NCBI RefSeq assembly: GCF_001514495.1
Contig: NZ_BCNM01000023.1
Coordinates: 1-64,000 of the forward strand
Length of the DNA: 64,000 bases
Reading direction: 5' to 3'
Origin: Paenibacillus pabuli NBRC 13638
GTDB taxonomy: Bacteria; Bacillota; Bacilli; Paenibacillales; Paenibacillaceae
The position numbers were made by a program, and so were the translations under genes. The notes under the pieces were generated by a model, which saw only the letters and a list, made by a program, of their open reading frames with translations, ran no database searches and was not told where the DNA came from. Shown here piece by piece: positions 1-8,411 of this stretch. The first letter of the stretch is position 1; each line of letters opens with the position of its first letter.

Positions 1-2
1 CA

Positions 3-728
3 ACAGGAATCACCGGAGCGACTGGGGTTACTGGAGATACGGGAGTCACAGGCATCGGTGTAACTGGAAGTACAGGAGCCCCAGGGGCAACCGGAGTCAC
101 CGGAGCGACTGGGGTCACTGGAGAAACGGGAGTCACGGGAGCCACAGGCGTCGGTGTAACCGGAAGTACGGGAGATACGGGGCCAACAGGAACCACCGGA
201 GCGACTGGGGTTACTGGAGATACGGGAGTCACGGGAGCGACAGGCGTAGGTGTAACCGGAGGAACAGGAGCTACAGGCGCAACAGGGGCCACCGGAGCGA
301 CAGGCGTAACAGGTGCTACAGGAACTTCCGTAACTTCCAATTCGGCTTTCGCAGAAAACACGAATGGTACGATTGTTGTAATATTAGGTGGCACACTCAT
401 TGCTTTGCCAAATAACCAAAATATAGGAACGGGCATAACGGTTAATGGGACGAATGACACCTTCACTCTTACAAATGCAGGTCGTTACTATATCTCTTAC
501 AAAATAAATCTGACAGTCGCACTCGCGATTCAATCTCGAATTTTGCTTAACGGGACCGCAATTCCGGCGAGTGTAGTATCTCCAACCCTTTCGCTCAGTC
601 AATTGCAATCTGATTTTATTGTGACTGTTACTGCTGGTTCAACAATCCAGTTTCAATTATTTGGGCTTATTGCTACAGCTGTTCTATCTCCTCCGGGGGC
701 GACACTAAACATTATTCAGTTAAGTTAA
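3..728 (+). CDS. Collagen-like repeat protein, 5' end missing (exosporium/spore-surface type)
   Basis: The reading frame is open from the left edge to a TAA at 726-728; the start lies outside the window. Residues 1-105 or so are Gly-X-Thr type collagen triplets (GAT, GVT, GDT, GST) with few prolines, as in threonine-rich BclA-like filaments of Bacillus and Paenibacillus. The Gly register is broken three times by the dipeptide-shifted motif GIGVTG/GVGVTG. After the repeats a Ser/Asn linker leads into a globular C-terminal domain of about 130 residues rich in beta-strand patterns, which fits a BclA-C/TNF-like trimerisation head. At DNA level the repeats form near-identical blocks of 87 and 96 bp. 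Family role: trimeric surface fibre on spores. The exact family is inferred. Confidence 0.8.
   Translation, partial: TGITGATGVTGDTGVTGIGVTGSTGAPGATGVTGATGVTGETGVTGATGVGVTGSTGDTGPTGTTGATGVTGDTGVTGATGVGVTGGTGATGATGATGATGVTGATGTSVTSNSAFAENTNGTIVVILGGTLIALPNNQNIGTGITVNGTNDTFTLTNAGRYYISYKINLTVALAIQSRILLNGTAIPASVVSPTLSLSQLQSDFIVTVTAGSTIQFQLFGLIATAVLSPPGATLNIIQLS
15..330 (+). repeat. Tandem collagen-coding repeats, periods 87 and 96 bp
   Basis: The block beginning GGAGCGACTGGGG occurs at 15, 102 and 198, giving periods of 87 and 96 bp, both multiples of 9 minus or plus a codon-sized shift, so the frame is kept. Nine-base subunits (Gly-X-Thr codons) make up each block. Such DNA is prone to slippage, so copy number may vary between strains and may be misassembled. 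Confidence 0.85.
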
Positions 729-737
729 CCAAAAAAA

Positions 738-766
738 AGAGGCAGTCCCTTTCGGGATTGCCTCTT
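738..766. terminator. Bidirectional intrinsic terminator
   Basis: A 12-bp stem (AGAGGCAGTCCC at 738-749 against GGGATTGCCTCT at 755-766, one G-U pair) has a short pyrimidine loop. A T-tract follows on the plus strand and an A8 tract (731-738) precedes it, which is a T-tract on the minus strand. It serves the collagen-like gene and the convergent serA. Confidence 0.9.
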
Positions 767-793
767 TTGATTATGGGGTAATTGTTTAATTAG

Positions 794-2386
794 TTAAAGT
801 ACAATTTCAACAGCTGTATTTATTTCTGGAAGAGCCGCGAGCTGAACCAGCACGTCTTTTGGAACTTCTTTGTCGACTGTCAGAATCATGATAGCAGCTC
901 CACCGATAATTTTCCGTCCTACTTGCATTGAGGCGATGTTCACATCGTTTTGTCCGAGCAAGGTTCCCACTCGTCCGATAATACCTGGTTTGTCATTATG
1001 CGAGATCAGAATTTGGTGACTTTCCGGAGCAATATCCACTGGGAATTTGTCCAGACGCACGATTCGTTCTCCGTAACCGGCAAGCAATGTGCCCGCAACG
1101 CGACGCTCCTCGGCATCCTGAGTCGTTACAAGTGTAACGGTAATCAGATTTGTAAATCCTTTGGTAGTCGATGTTTGGCTAACCACTACATTGAGATCCC
1201 GCACTTTAGCCAAATGCATGGAATTGACAATATTGGCTTCTCCACCTAAATGTCTTGCCAGAATCCCTTTTACAATGTAACGAGTCAAAGGGGAAGTATC
1301 CACTTCAGACAGGTCTCCAGCATAGTCGATCCGAATTTCCTGAACGGCATTTTGAGTGATCTGAGCCGCGAAGCTACCCAGTGTTTCGCCCAGTTTAAAG
1401 TACGGCTGTAATTTGTTCATTACTGTTGGAGCCACAGCTGGCATGTTAACCGCGTTTTTGAACGGTTCGTTGCGCAGGATGTGAAGTACTTGTTCTGATA
1501 CATCAATAGCTACGTTTTCTTGGGCTTCTACTGTGGATGCACCCAGGTGAGGCGTAACTATAATGCTTGGGTGATTCAGGAACGGGTGATCAGCAGCTGG
1601 TGGCTCGCTCTCGAAAACGTCAAACGCAGCACCGGCAACGATACCTTCGTCAATGGCTTCTACAAGTGCCATTTCATCAACAACTCCACCACGGGCACAG
1701 TTGATAATACGCATTCCCTTTTTCATGACTTCAAATTGTGGCCGGGAAATCATATGACGTGTTTCAGGTGTTAATGGTGTGTGTACAGTCATGAAGTCAG
1801 CATTGCGAATGATGTCATCCACGCTGGCCAGTTTAACTTGCAGTTTTTCTGCGCGCTCTTGTGTGAGGAACGGGTCGAATGCAAGAATATCCATACCGAA
1901 CGCTTTAGCTCTTTTGGCAACTTCGCTCCCAATCCGTCCCATTCCGAGTACACCCAGTGTTTTGTTTCTTAATTCCACACCAAGGAAGGTTTTACGATCC
2001 CATGTACCTTGAATGGTTTTGGCATAAGCTTGAGGAATATGTCGTGCAAGTGCCATCATCATGGCAAATGTATGCTCACATGTCGTAATGGTGTTACCGT
2101 CAGGAGCATTTATAACAATGATCCCGCGTTGTGTAGCAGCTTCCAGATCAATGTTATCTACACCTACACCAGCACGTCCGATGACTTTAAGATTTGTACC
2201 TGCAGTCATAATACGATCCGTAACACGAGTCTGACTACGAACCAGAAGGGCATCATAATTGCCGATAATGGCAACAAGTTCATCTTCGCTAAGACCTGTT
2301 TTCTTCTCAACAACAACATCATTTGCATCCACCAGCTGCTGGATACCCAGATCACTAATAGGGTCCGACACTAACACTTTGTACAT
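794..2386 (-). CDS. serA: D-3-phosphoglycerate dehydrogenase
   Basis: A 530-residue protein that oxidises 3-phosphoglycerate to 3-phosphohydroxypyruvate, the first step of serine synthesis in the cytosol. Visible are the NAD-binding motif LGVLGMGRIGSEVA (near residue 145), the catalytic Arg/Glu/His set (INCARGG, DVFESEPP, TPHLGAST), an intervening domain and a C-terminal ACT domain (HNDKPGIIGRVGTLL) for serine feedback. Length matches the long SerA type of Bacillus. The ATG at 2384-2386 was chosen because AAGGAGGAAG precedes it at good spacing and the product begins MYKVLVSD as in the family; an upstream in-frame extension lacks support. A T-box leader lies upstream, so expression should rise on serine limitation. 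Confidence 0.97.
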   Translation of the reverse strand: MYKVLVSDPISDLGIQQLVDANDVVVEKKTGLSEDELVAIIGNYDALLVRSQTRVTDRIMTAGTNLKVIGRAGVGVDNIDLEAATQRGIIVINAPDGNTITTCEHTFAMMMALARHIPQAYAKTIQGTWDRKTFLGVELRNKTLGVLGMGRIGSEVAKRAKAFGMDILAFDPFLTQERAEKLQVKLASVDDIIRNADFMTVHTPLTPETRHMISRPQFEVMKKGMRIINCARGGVVDEMALVEAIDEGIVAGAAFDVFESEPPAADHPFLNHPSIIVTPHLGASTVEAQENVAIDVSEQVLHILRNEPFKNAVNMPAVAPTVMNKLQPYFKLGETLGSFAAQITQNAVQEIRIDYAGDLSEVDTSPLTRYIVKGILARHLGGEANIVNSMHLAKVRDLNVVVSQTSTTKGFTNLITVTLVTTQDAEERRVAGTLLAGYGERIVRLDKFPVDIAPESHQILISHNDKPGIIGRVGTLLGQNDVNIASMQVGRKIIGGAAIMILTVDKEVPKDVLVQLAALPEINTAVEIVL

Positions 2387-2552
2387 GGTTTCTTCCTCCT
2401 TGGTATGTGTATCTATATCGTCAAGGTCTGACCTCATAAAAGAGGTATTCCTTAAAACCATTTCGATCCTTCCTCTCAACAACGCGGTGTCGCAGCAGAG
2501 GGAGAGGATGTAGCGAATAGGGCAATTCCACGTCTGTACTTAAAAATAAATC

Positions 2553-2826
2553 AAAAAACTCTCAACCCACATACTGCTTGCGCAATAAGGGACGAGAGTT
2601 GTCGTGGTACCACCCTAATTCACCGCCGTTTCGCAACGGCAGTCTTAGCGGTCAATGAAGACCGAAGAGGATAACGGGTCTAAACCGATTGCACCTACTC
2701 CAATTTCAATGCAATAACTCAGGAGCGCTCAAGATCATCTGCCTGCCACCGATTTACACCATCCATCGGCTCTCTGTAAGACTAGGCAACATCTTTTTTC
2801 CATCATCGTGTTTAACTTGACTAATT
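2553..2826 (-). promoter_or_regulatory. T-box riboswitch leader of serA
   Basis: On the minus strand the conserved T-box sequence AGGGTGGTACCACG lies at 2603-2616. It is followed by an intrinsic terminator whose arms are 2589-2602 and 2553-2568 (AACTCTCGTCCC / GGGTTGAGAGTT, then a T6 tract). Upstream the stem I hallmark AGAGAGCCGATGG is seen near 2775. The T-box would pair with uncharged tRNA acceptor ends and choose the antiterminator. A UCC serine codon at 2722-2724 is a candidate specifier, consistent with the serA target; this codon assignment is inferred and not proved. Confidence 0.92.
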
Positions 2827-2833
2827 TTTTCAT

Positions 2834-2863
2834 AATGTATCATGGCTGACATGAGCATGTCAA
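2834..2863 (-). promoter_or_regulatory. Sigma-A promoter of the serA T-box transcript
   Basis: On the minus strand TTGACA (2863-2858) and TACATT (2839-2834) are separated by 18 nt. Transcription would begin near 2827, just before the T-box stem I, giving a leader of about 440 nt before serA. Confidence 0.7.
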
Positions 2864-2959
2864 TAGGCTTAAATGTTTTAATCCTATTTACGAATGTCAT
2901 TTTCTTCAGTCGCAGACAAAGCACATAAATGTTAGCAATTGGGATCATTAATCGATAAG

Positions 2960-2981
2960 AACAGCTTGATAACAAGCTGTT
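2960..2981. other. Perfect 9-bp inverted repeat in intergenic DNA
   Basis: AACAGCTTG and CAAGCTGTT are separated by 4 nt, followed on the plus strand by TTTG. The stretch 2864-3160 has no gene that I can support; this hairpin or operator is its only obvious feature besides the serA promoter at its edge. Confidence 0.5.
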
Positions 2982-3160
2982 TTGTGAATCGGATTTTATT
3001 GCATTAATGAACTAATTCATCGGGCATGGCTACGCAGAGAAACCGGGACTTGGGGCAGGCCTTGAACCTATTTGGTTTTTTGGCTATCATTTAGTATACT
3101 ATCCGATTGGACAACGATCTTGTTATCCATCAAATATAAGTCAAGAGGACAGACACATCG

Positions 3161-3754
3161 ATGAAAAAGTTGAAGTTTCCCAAGTTCAAGATTCAGAAGG
3201 CTGAACCACAGCAGCTTACCGAGCGTTTGCTCCTGATCAATCTTTATTTTACACAAGGTTTGACTCTGATTATTGGAGTTGTGTGGATATTATTGCAGAA
3301 GCGAAATTTGTTGGATGTGTTTGCATGGCCTGACAGCTACCATTTTTTGTGGTGGGGACTTGGACTTGCTGGCATAATGCTTGTAATGGACTTGGTTCTG
3401 TCCTATGTCATTCCTCAAGAAAGTATGGACGACGGGGGGATTAACGAGATGCTGTTTCGACAGCGTCCGATCGGGCATATTGTATGCATAGCAGCCATCG
3501 TTGCTGTCTGCGAAGAATTGTTATTTCGTGGAGCCATACAGTATGCGATAGGTCCTTACTGGACAAGTATTATATTTGCAGTGATCCATATCCGATATCT
3601 GCGGCATTGGATTCCAACAGGTTGGGTGTTTGTTTCCAGTTATGGATTGGGTTGGATTTATTTGCAATCCGGCACATTATGGGCGCCAATATTATGCCAT
3701 TTTATTATTGATTTGGTGTCTGGATTAGCGATACGTTTTCGGAGGGGATCATGA
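3161..3754 (+). CDS. CPBP-family (Abi/CAAX) intramembrane protease
   Basis: A 197-residue membrane protein of the CPBP family. Motif 1 EELLFRGAIQ (about residue 118) supplies the Glu-Glu and Arg, HIRYLRHW gives the second motif histidine, and HFIIDL near the C terminus gives the last. Hydrophobic segments lie at about 25-45, 60-82, 105-125, 130-150 and 170-190. The family cleaves prenylated or membrane substrates, but many bacterial members have no known target. It is preceded by AAGAGGAC and its stop overlaps the next ATG (ATGA). It occupies the position of B. subtilis ypbD in the serA-ypbD-ypbG-mecA order, so orthology with ypbD is likely. Confidence 0.85.
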   Translation: MKKLKFPKFKIQKAEPQQLTERLLLINLYFTQGLTLIIGVVWILLQKRNLLDVFAWPDSYHFLWWGLGLAGIMLVMDLVLSYVIPQESMDDGGINEMLFRQRPIGHIVCIAAIVAVCEELLFRGAIQYAIGPYWTSIIFAVIHIRYLRHWIPTGWVFVSSYGLGWIYLQSGTLWAPILCHFIIDLVSGLAIRFRRGS

Positions 3755-4203
3755 ATCAGCAATTAAGCAGAATGAAGACATATGGCAGACAGCGCCATCG
3801 TAACTCGGAAAAGACAAAGACATCTGAGCGTACTGAAACTTCTCAAGTCAATTTGGTTGTTGAATCAGCTGCTGCCGCGGAGGTGGGCATCATCCCGCAG
3901 ATCACTTCTGTCTCCATACCAAGATCACAACGCAAATCGTATACAACATCGTTGGAAAGTCCGGTACTCCCCCAGCGGGCACCAGCACGCACCAATAAAG
4001 CACAAACCCCACCGAAAGAATCCGTTTCCGAAGCAGGTACGCTGCCTACACGGACGGAGCTTCATCCTTCTCGGCGTTTGCGGCTTAGTAAACGATTTGT
4101 AAACTCACTCATAGTTATATTTATTTTGCTTACCATAAGTCTTGTTTGGTGGGGAGTAAAAGGAGCGCCTCCTCTGAATACGTTTCTTCCATGGCCTTGG
4201 TAA
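3751..4203 (+). CDS. Small membrane-anchored protein of unknown function
   Basis: A 150-residue product translated from an ATG overlapping the stop of the CPBP protease gene, so the two are probably coupled. The first 110 residues are hydrophilic and rich in Arg, Ser, Thr and Pro, and look disordered; one transmembrane helix follows at about 116-135, and the chain ends in a short outside tail rich in Pro and Trp. In B. subtilis the same position holds ypbE, a membrane protein with an outer LysM domain; no LysM is present here. Whether it is a shortened ypbE equivalent or unrelated cannot be told from the sequence. Confidence 0.65.
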   Translation: MNQQLSRMKTYGRQRHRNSEKTKTSERTETSQVNLVVESAAAAEVGIIPQITSVSIPRSQRKSYTTSLESPVLPQRAPARTNKAQTPPKESVSEAGTLPTRTELHPSRRLRLSKRFVNSLIVIFILLTISLVWWGVKGAPPLNTFLPWPW

Positions 4204-5015
4204 TGTTGATCTGGTGTTTGGTCATTATTTTGGCAGGGATTATCTTGCTGGTTCATATGTGGCGTGAGGCGCATCTTCACCACATTGTTTCCGAAGAGGT
4301 TGAGGTTCCGAATTTGCCATCTTCTTTTGATGGGAGCAAAATCCTGTATTTATCGGATATCCATAAACGCAGGCTGAAACAGAAGGATCTGGAGTACCTT
4401 CGAAACCAGGTTGACTGGGTTATCATTGGGGGAGACGTTGCGGAAAAAGGAATTTCATGGCCCATTGTCAGACATAATATGAGCTTGCTATCATATATTG
4501 CACCAGCTTATACCGTGTATGGGAACCATGATAAAAGAGCAGGAACTGTGCAGCTAGAACAGATATTTCGGGATACAGGCATTCAACTTTTGCAAGATTC
4601 TATCGCCGATCTTCACAAAGGCAAAAGTAAACTTAGCCTGGTTGGATTTGATTATCGTTCACGGCGAGGGGATTCGCTGCTTGCAGAGCTGGATGCCAAA
4701 GATTGCAGAATCGCTATCGTGCACGATCCTCTACAGGCTCTTCATTTGAATGAACCCGTCGATCTGATATTAAGTGGTCACACGCATGGTGGACAATTGG
4801 TACTACCCGGCTTTGGCCCCGTTTTTCTCAACAAAGCGTACCGCTCGGTATCCAGCGGGTGGTTCTCTTTGAAAAAAGATGGTAATGATACCGAGCAGGA
4901 AGGCAAAATGCTGGTTAGCAAAGGATATGGCACAAATCATTTGCCATTCAGACTTTGTTGTCCCGCAGAAATGCATATCATTACATTGCGAATGCTCTCA
5001 AACAAACAGCCTTGA
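4191..5015 (+). CDS. Membrane-anchored metallophosphoesterase (YpbG/YkuE type)
   Basis: A 274-residue protein with one N-terminal transmembrane helix and a calcineurin-like domain. Metal ligands are visible as LYLSDIH, WVIIGGDV, YGNHDKR, IVHDP and LSGHTHGGQ in the family order. Enzymes of this branch hydrolyse phosphodiesters or lipid pyrophosphates at the membrane; the true substrate is unknown. Start is uncertain: ATG 4191 lies inside the upstream gene with no good SD; ATG 4203 overlaps the upstream TAA (TAATG) and could be coupled; an in-frame TTG at 4146 is a weaker option. The position matches B. subtilis ypbG. The stop codon lies inside the 5' arm of the terminator. Confidence 0.85.
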   Translation: MALVMLIWCLVIILAGIILLVHMWREAHLHHIVSEEVEVPNLPSSFDGSKILYLSDIHKRRLKQKDLEYLRNQVDWVIIGGDVAEKGISWPIVRHNMSLLSYIAPAYTVYGNHDKRAGTVQLEQIFRDTGIQLLQDSIADLHKGKSKLSLVGFDYRSRRGDSLLAELDAKDCRIAIVHDPLQALHLNEPVDLILSGHTHGGQLVLPGFGPVFLNKAYRSVSSGWFSLKKDGNDTEQEGKMLVSKGYGTNHLPFRLCCPAEMHIITLRMLSNKQP

Positions 5016-5045
5016 TCCGCATGGGACCAAGGCTGTTTGTTTTAC
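5001..5045 (+). terminator. Intrinsic terminator after the metallophosphoesterase gene
   Basis: A 14-bp perfect stem, AACAAACAGCCTTG (5001-5014) against CAAGGCTGTTTGTT (5028-5041), has a 13-nt loop and runs into T residues. Its left arm contains the stop codon of the gene. Confidence 0.9.
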
Positions 5046-5117
5046 TTTGTATGTTCCTTTATGTCAATACCAACAAATTACTTAGGTTAAGCTGAGTGTT
5101 GGCCAAAGAAGTGAAGT

Positions 5118-6011
5118 TTAGCGTGCTTCCAGTTCAATTGAGCGGGGATCGACAAATGTGTAGCCTTTCTTTTCAAGTTTGGTTAACAACTCATCGAGTG
5201 CATCAACAGTCCAGGGCAGCTCATGCATCAAAATATTACTACCCGGATTTAATTGATCCAGTACATTCTGGATGACTTTCTCCGGTTTGTTTTTGGTACT
5301 CTTGTCCCAGTCCAGTGAACCATTGGACCATGTCATATACAACATGCCATTCTTTTTGACAGTGGCTTTCAAAGCCTCATTACCTGAGCCGAAGGGTGGA
5401 CGGAAGAACTGGGGCTCCACGCCGATGGTATCTTTCACAATCTTTTGGACATCCGTGACCTGCTTGGCAGCGGCTGTACTGGACATTTTTTTCAGATCCT
5501 CATGATCCCACGCATGATTTCCTACTACCTGTCCACGTTTATGAATGATCTCTAACAACTCGGGATGACTTTTCACTCGGTATCCGTTAACAAAAAATAT
5601 CGCTTTCGCTTCATGTTTATCCAATGTGTCGATTAAGCCGTTAATCATTTTTTCTTCTTTGGGGCCATCATCAAATGTCAGCAAAACCACTTTGCTTTCG
5701 CTCGTTTTATCATTGGGCTTAATGTAATAATTGGCGTTCATGTGATATTTTTTTTCAAAATTATCCGCAGTTGCTTCTGTCCCGTCATCACCGAGTGTTT
5801 CCTGTTCAGATGTTATATCCGCTTCGGACTGGGAATCAGTGGAATGAGTTTCCTCTGTGCCAGTGGCAGTTGGACCGTTCTGCTTGTCCTGGGTGGAAGT
5901 GGCCGATTCGTTGCTGGACCTTGCGATTTCAGGTGATGTTTGTTCTTTGGCTCCACATGCTGACAACAGCATGCATGCAATCATAATTAAGGCGGCGGTG
6001 TGTCTAACCAT
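5118..6011 (-). CDS. Polysaccharide deacetylase lipoprotein (NodB domain)
   Basis: A 297-residue lipoprotein: the signal peptide ends in LLSACG, so it should be lipidated on Cys and face the cell wall. After an acidic Ser/Thr-rich linker (about 20-90) comes a NodB domain with TFDDGP, HAWDHEDL (metal His pair), FRPPFGS and a late LMHELP histidine. Such enzymes de-N-acetylate peptidoglycan or related amino-sugar polymers. ATG at 6009-6011 was chosen because it starts the signal peptide; a longer TTG-started version has no SD. It points away from its plus-strand neighbours and is not part of the B. subtilis order at this point, so it is probably a lineage-specific insertion. Confidence 0.88.
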   Translation of the reverse strand: MVRHTAALIMIACMLLSACGAKEQTSPEIARSSNESATSTQDKQNGPTATGTEETHSTDSQSEADITSEQETLGDDGTEATADNFEKKYHMNANYYIKPNDKTSESKVVLLTFDDGPKEEKMINGLIDTLDKHEAKAIFFVNGYRVKSHPELLEIIHKRGQVVGNHAWDHEDLKKMSSTAAAKQVTDVQKIVKDTIGVEPQFFRPPFGSGNEALKATVKKNGMLYMTWSNGSLDWDKSTKNKPEKVIQNVLDQLNPGSNILMHELPWTVDALDELLTKLEKKGYTFVDPRSIELEAR

Positions 6012-6105
6012 GATTTCAACTCGCTTTCCTGTATTTATGGGGAATGATATGGCGCGCTCCCGCAAACACTAGTTGTGATTTTAACATTAAGAGGAGGTTG
6101 GTGTA

Positions 6106-6462
6106 ATGAAGGCGTCATCCTTTTTTTGGGGTATTGTAGTTGGCGTTGCAGCCAGCACTTGGCTTTCCAAAGGAAAAATGCCAATGCTGTCTTCCGGTTC
6201 ATCCCGCAGCATGATGAATCAGGCCAAACATAAGATGATGGAGATGACATTCCCGGGCATGGACGGATTTAGCTCCAAACCAAATGAACATGGTAATGAG
6301 TCACACAAGAACTCGCTTAAAAAGACAACCAGAACAGTTACTCCGCAGGAAAAAGAAGAGAACATGAACATGTTAAAGGATTTTATTCGCACCAATCCAG
6401 ATGTTAAACATGAAGTTGAGCAGATTTTAACTCAAACAAACACAACAGTACCGGGTTTATAA
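6106..6462 (+). CDS. Small protein with N-terminal membrane segment, unknown function
   Basis: A 118-residue product with a strong AGGAGG at 8 nt before ATG. Residues 4-20 are hydrophobic and glycine/alanine rich, like YtxH-type short membrane anchors; the rest is polar, Met- and Lys-rich in the middle and predicted to be helical at the C terminus. No catalytic motif is seen and I do not recognise the family. It is divergent from the deacetylase gene, with 94 bp between the two starts that must hold both promoters, and it is followed by its own terminator, so it is probably monocistronic. Confidence 0.65.
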   Translation: MKASSFFWGIVVGVAASTWLSKGKMPMLSSGSSRSMMNQAKHKMMEMTFPGMDGFSSKPNEHGNESHKNSLKKTTRTVTPQEKEENMNMLKDFIRTNPDVKHEVEQILTQTNTTVPGL

Positions 6463-6478
6463 ACCAAAACTCACCATT

Positions 6479-6524
6479 AGAATCATCCACAGTCCTGTTT
6501 TGATGTGGAATGATTCTTTTTTTG
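6479..6524 (+). terminator. Intrinsic terminator
   Basis: AGAATCATCCACA (from 6479) pairs with TGTGGAATGATTCT (ending 6517) with one bulge, followed by a T7 tract. Confidence 0.85.
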
Positions 6525-6649
6525 TCGATTTTACTTCGTGCATTTGCAGGTATAAAATGATAACATAACTACATAGATTTATTTTCAGCACATATTGTTT
6601 TGTGCATCATAATCTGTTATAAGACTTGCTTATAAAGGGGAGATCCTGT

Positions 6650-7264
6650 ATGAAAATAGAACGATTAAGTCACGATAAGATACGGATTTTCCTGACCTTT
6701 GACGATCTGAGCGAGCGCGGAATACAAAAAGAAGATATGTGGCAGGAAATACCTAAAGTTCATGAACTGTTCACTGAAATGATGGACCAGGCTTATTCCG
6801 AACTTGGATTTGATGCTACAGGTCCACTTGCTGTCGAAGTATTCGCACTTCCCGCTCAAGGGATGGTTGTCATTGTCACCCGGGGGAAATATGATCCGCA
6901 ACAATATGGTTCAGGTAATGAGGATGATCTGCCTGAAGAAGTTTATGAGATGGAAGTTACACTTGAGCAAAGTGATTCCATCGTCTATGCATTTAAGGAT
7001 TTTGAAGTGCTTATTGAGGCTGCACATATGTTGCGTCAGCACGTAACGGATGCGGGAAGACTTTATTCCTATAAAGACAAGTGGTTTTTGCATTTGGAAC
7101 CGGATGACGTGGATTCCACCAAACATGCAGCATTGATTGCGTTGCTTGCTGAATTCGGTGAAGGCTCTTCCGTTACTCCAGCTGTTATGGAAGAGTATGG
7201 AAAGGTCGTTATGCCTGAAAAAGCGATTGAGGTTATCTGCACCCACTTCAAACGTCAAGAATAA
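6650..7264 (+). CDS. mecA: Adaptor protein MecA
   Basis: A 204-residue acidic protein matching the MecA/YpbH family across its length, starting MKIERLSHDKIRIFLTFDD, with the N-terminal substrate-binding lobe, an acidic linker (about 85-110) and the C-terminal ClpC-binding domain. It delivers substrates such as ComK to the ClpCP protease and also activates ClpC. ATG 6650 follows AAGGGGAG at good spacing; an upstream in-frame start adds 8 residues that are not family-like. B. subtilis has the paralogue ypbH at this locus; one protein here may serve both roles, which cannot be told from this window. Confidence 0.93.
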   Translation: MKIERLSHDKIRIFLTFDDLSERGIQKEDMWQEIPKVHELFTEMMDQAYSELGFDATGPLAVEVFALPAQGMVVIVTRGKYDPQQYGSGNEDDLPEEVYEMEVTLEQSDSIVYAFKDFEVLIEAAHMLRQHVTDAGRLYSYKDKWFLHLEPDDVDSTKHAALIALLAEFGEGSSVTPAVMEEYGKVVMPEKAIEVICTHFKRQE

Positions 7265-7306
7265 GCTCAAGTTGTAACTGCGTCTTAGTCAGAGGAGGGA
7301 ATTTCG

Positions 7307-8002
7307 GTGCTTTTGTTTTCGGTTTTAGCGGCAGCAGTAGCTCCGGGTCTCGCCTTGTTAACATACTTTTATCTGAAAGACCGTTATGACTCCGAACCTC
7401 TTCACATGGTATTTAGAGTTTTTCTTATGGGGATTCTGATGGTACTGCCCGTCATGATTATTCAACGTGGCATGATGATCTGGCTTGGAGATAATCCTTA
7501 TGTTGAAGCCATCCTGATTTCGGGTGGAGTCGAAGAGTTCGTCAAATGGTTTGTGATATATCATATTATCTATAACCACACGGAGTTCGACGAGCCTTAT
7601 GACGGGATTCTTTACTCCGTTGCTGTTTCACTTGGATTTGCTACAGTAGAGAATGTGTTGTATGCCTTTGCGGGGAATGCTTCCGTCTCAGCCATGTTTA
7701 TTCGAGCGTTGCTTCCGGTATCGGGTCACGCCATGTTTGCCGTCATTATGGGTTATTACATGGGGCGGGCCAAGTTCACGGAAGGTAAGAAAAAACGCTG
7801 GTTTCTTATGCTTTCACTCATCCTGCCGTTTTTCTGGCATGCGCTTTACGATGTCATCATGAACACCATGGTGAATCATTGGTTGTGGTTCATAGCCCCA
7901 CTGATGGCTGGCTTATGGTACGGAGCGATCGGGAAGATTACAAGGGCCAATAACCGTTCTCCTTTTCGTTTTGTGAAGCGTGAGGAAGAGATTAAATTAT
8001 AA
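7307..8002 (+). CDS. prsW: Glutamic-type intramembrane protease PrsW
   Basis: A 231-residue polytopic membrane protein with GTG start after AGAGGAGGG. The PrsW hallmarks are present: GGVEEFVKW with the two glutamates at 76-77, FATVENVLY, SGHAMFAV and FWHALYDV, which carry the remaining conserved Glu and His residues. In B. subtilis PrsW makes the site-1 cut in the anti-sigma factor RsiW after cell-envelope stress. Position between mecA and ypeB matches B. subtilis. An ECF sigma/anti-sigma pair is encoded 38 kb downstream and is a candidate but unproven substrate. Confidence 0.95.
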   Translation: MLLFSVLAAAVAPGLALLTYFYLKDRYDSEPLHMVFRVFLMGILMVLPVMIIQRGMMIWLGDNPYVEAILISGGVEEFVKWFVIYHIIYNHTEFDEPYDGILYSVAVSLGFATVENVLYAFAGNASVSAMFIRALLPVSGHAMFAVIMGYYMGRAKFTEGKKKRWFLMLSLILPFFWHALYDVIMNTMVNHWLWFIAPLMAGLWYGAIGKITRANNRSPFRFVKREEEIKL

Positions 8003-8010
8003 AAATTCGG

Positions 8011-8064
8011 ACACACTGGTGGACATGGAGCGCAACCTGCGCCTGATGCCCCGGTGTGTTTTTT
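8011..8064 (+). terminator. Intrinsic terminator after prsW
   Basis: ACACACTGG (8011-8019) pairs with CCGGTGTGT (8051-8059, one G-U), with an inner GGCGC-type hairpin in the loop, followed by T6. Confidence 0.75.
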
Positions 8065-8120
8065 GTTGCACAATATTAAATATCTCCGGGGAAAGACAAA
8101 TAGAAACGGGGATATGCGTG

Positions 8121-8291
8121 ATGAGAATCAAGATCAAAATCAGATGCAAACAATGTGGAGAACGTTTTACGCTGCGAGGCAAGAAGGAGCGAGGGAGAAT
8201 TGAGACCGGCTTCAAACAATGTCTATGCGATAATCGGGATCAGTTTGAAATTGAGGAAGATGGCGGTACGACCTGGGTTCAGCTGAATTAA
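8121..8291 (+). CDS. 56-residue putative zinc-ribbon peptide, unknown function
   Basis: An ATG-started frame of 56 residues, basic at the N terminus, with CKQCGERF at about 9-16 and CLCDN at about 34-38, so four cysteines could bind one zinc. It lies between prsW and ypeB where B. subtilis carries sleB. The SD is weak (ACGGGGAT). No family is recognised. Its coding status is supported by the cysteine spacing and by sitting after a terminator, but it remains uncertain. Confidence 0.5.
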   Translation: MRIKIKIRCKQCGERFTLRGKKERGRIETGFKQCLCDNRDQFEIEEDGGTTWVQLN

Positions 8292-8411
8292 ACGAACAAT
8301 ATGAACCAATAATTACGGACCCTTATTGGGCTGACTGGAAATCGCATGCATAAGAGGTCTTTCTTCGATCCACAATAGAGGTAGTGGCTTAGAAGAAAGG
8401 AGACTCTACCG

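Noticed and set aside
1..330. Regular direct repeats resembling a CRISPR array
   Set aside because: Repeats are in-frame Gly-X-Thr codons without unique spacers and belong to the collagen-like gene.
2009..2513. Plus-strand frames opposite serA
   Set aside because: Antisense shadows of serA without ribosome binding sites.
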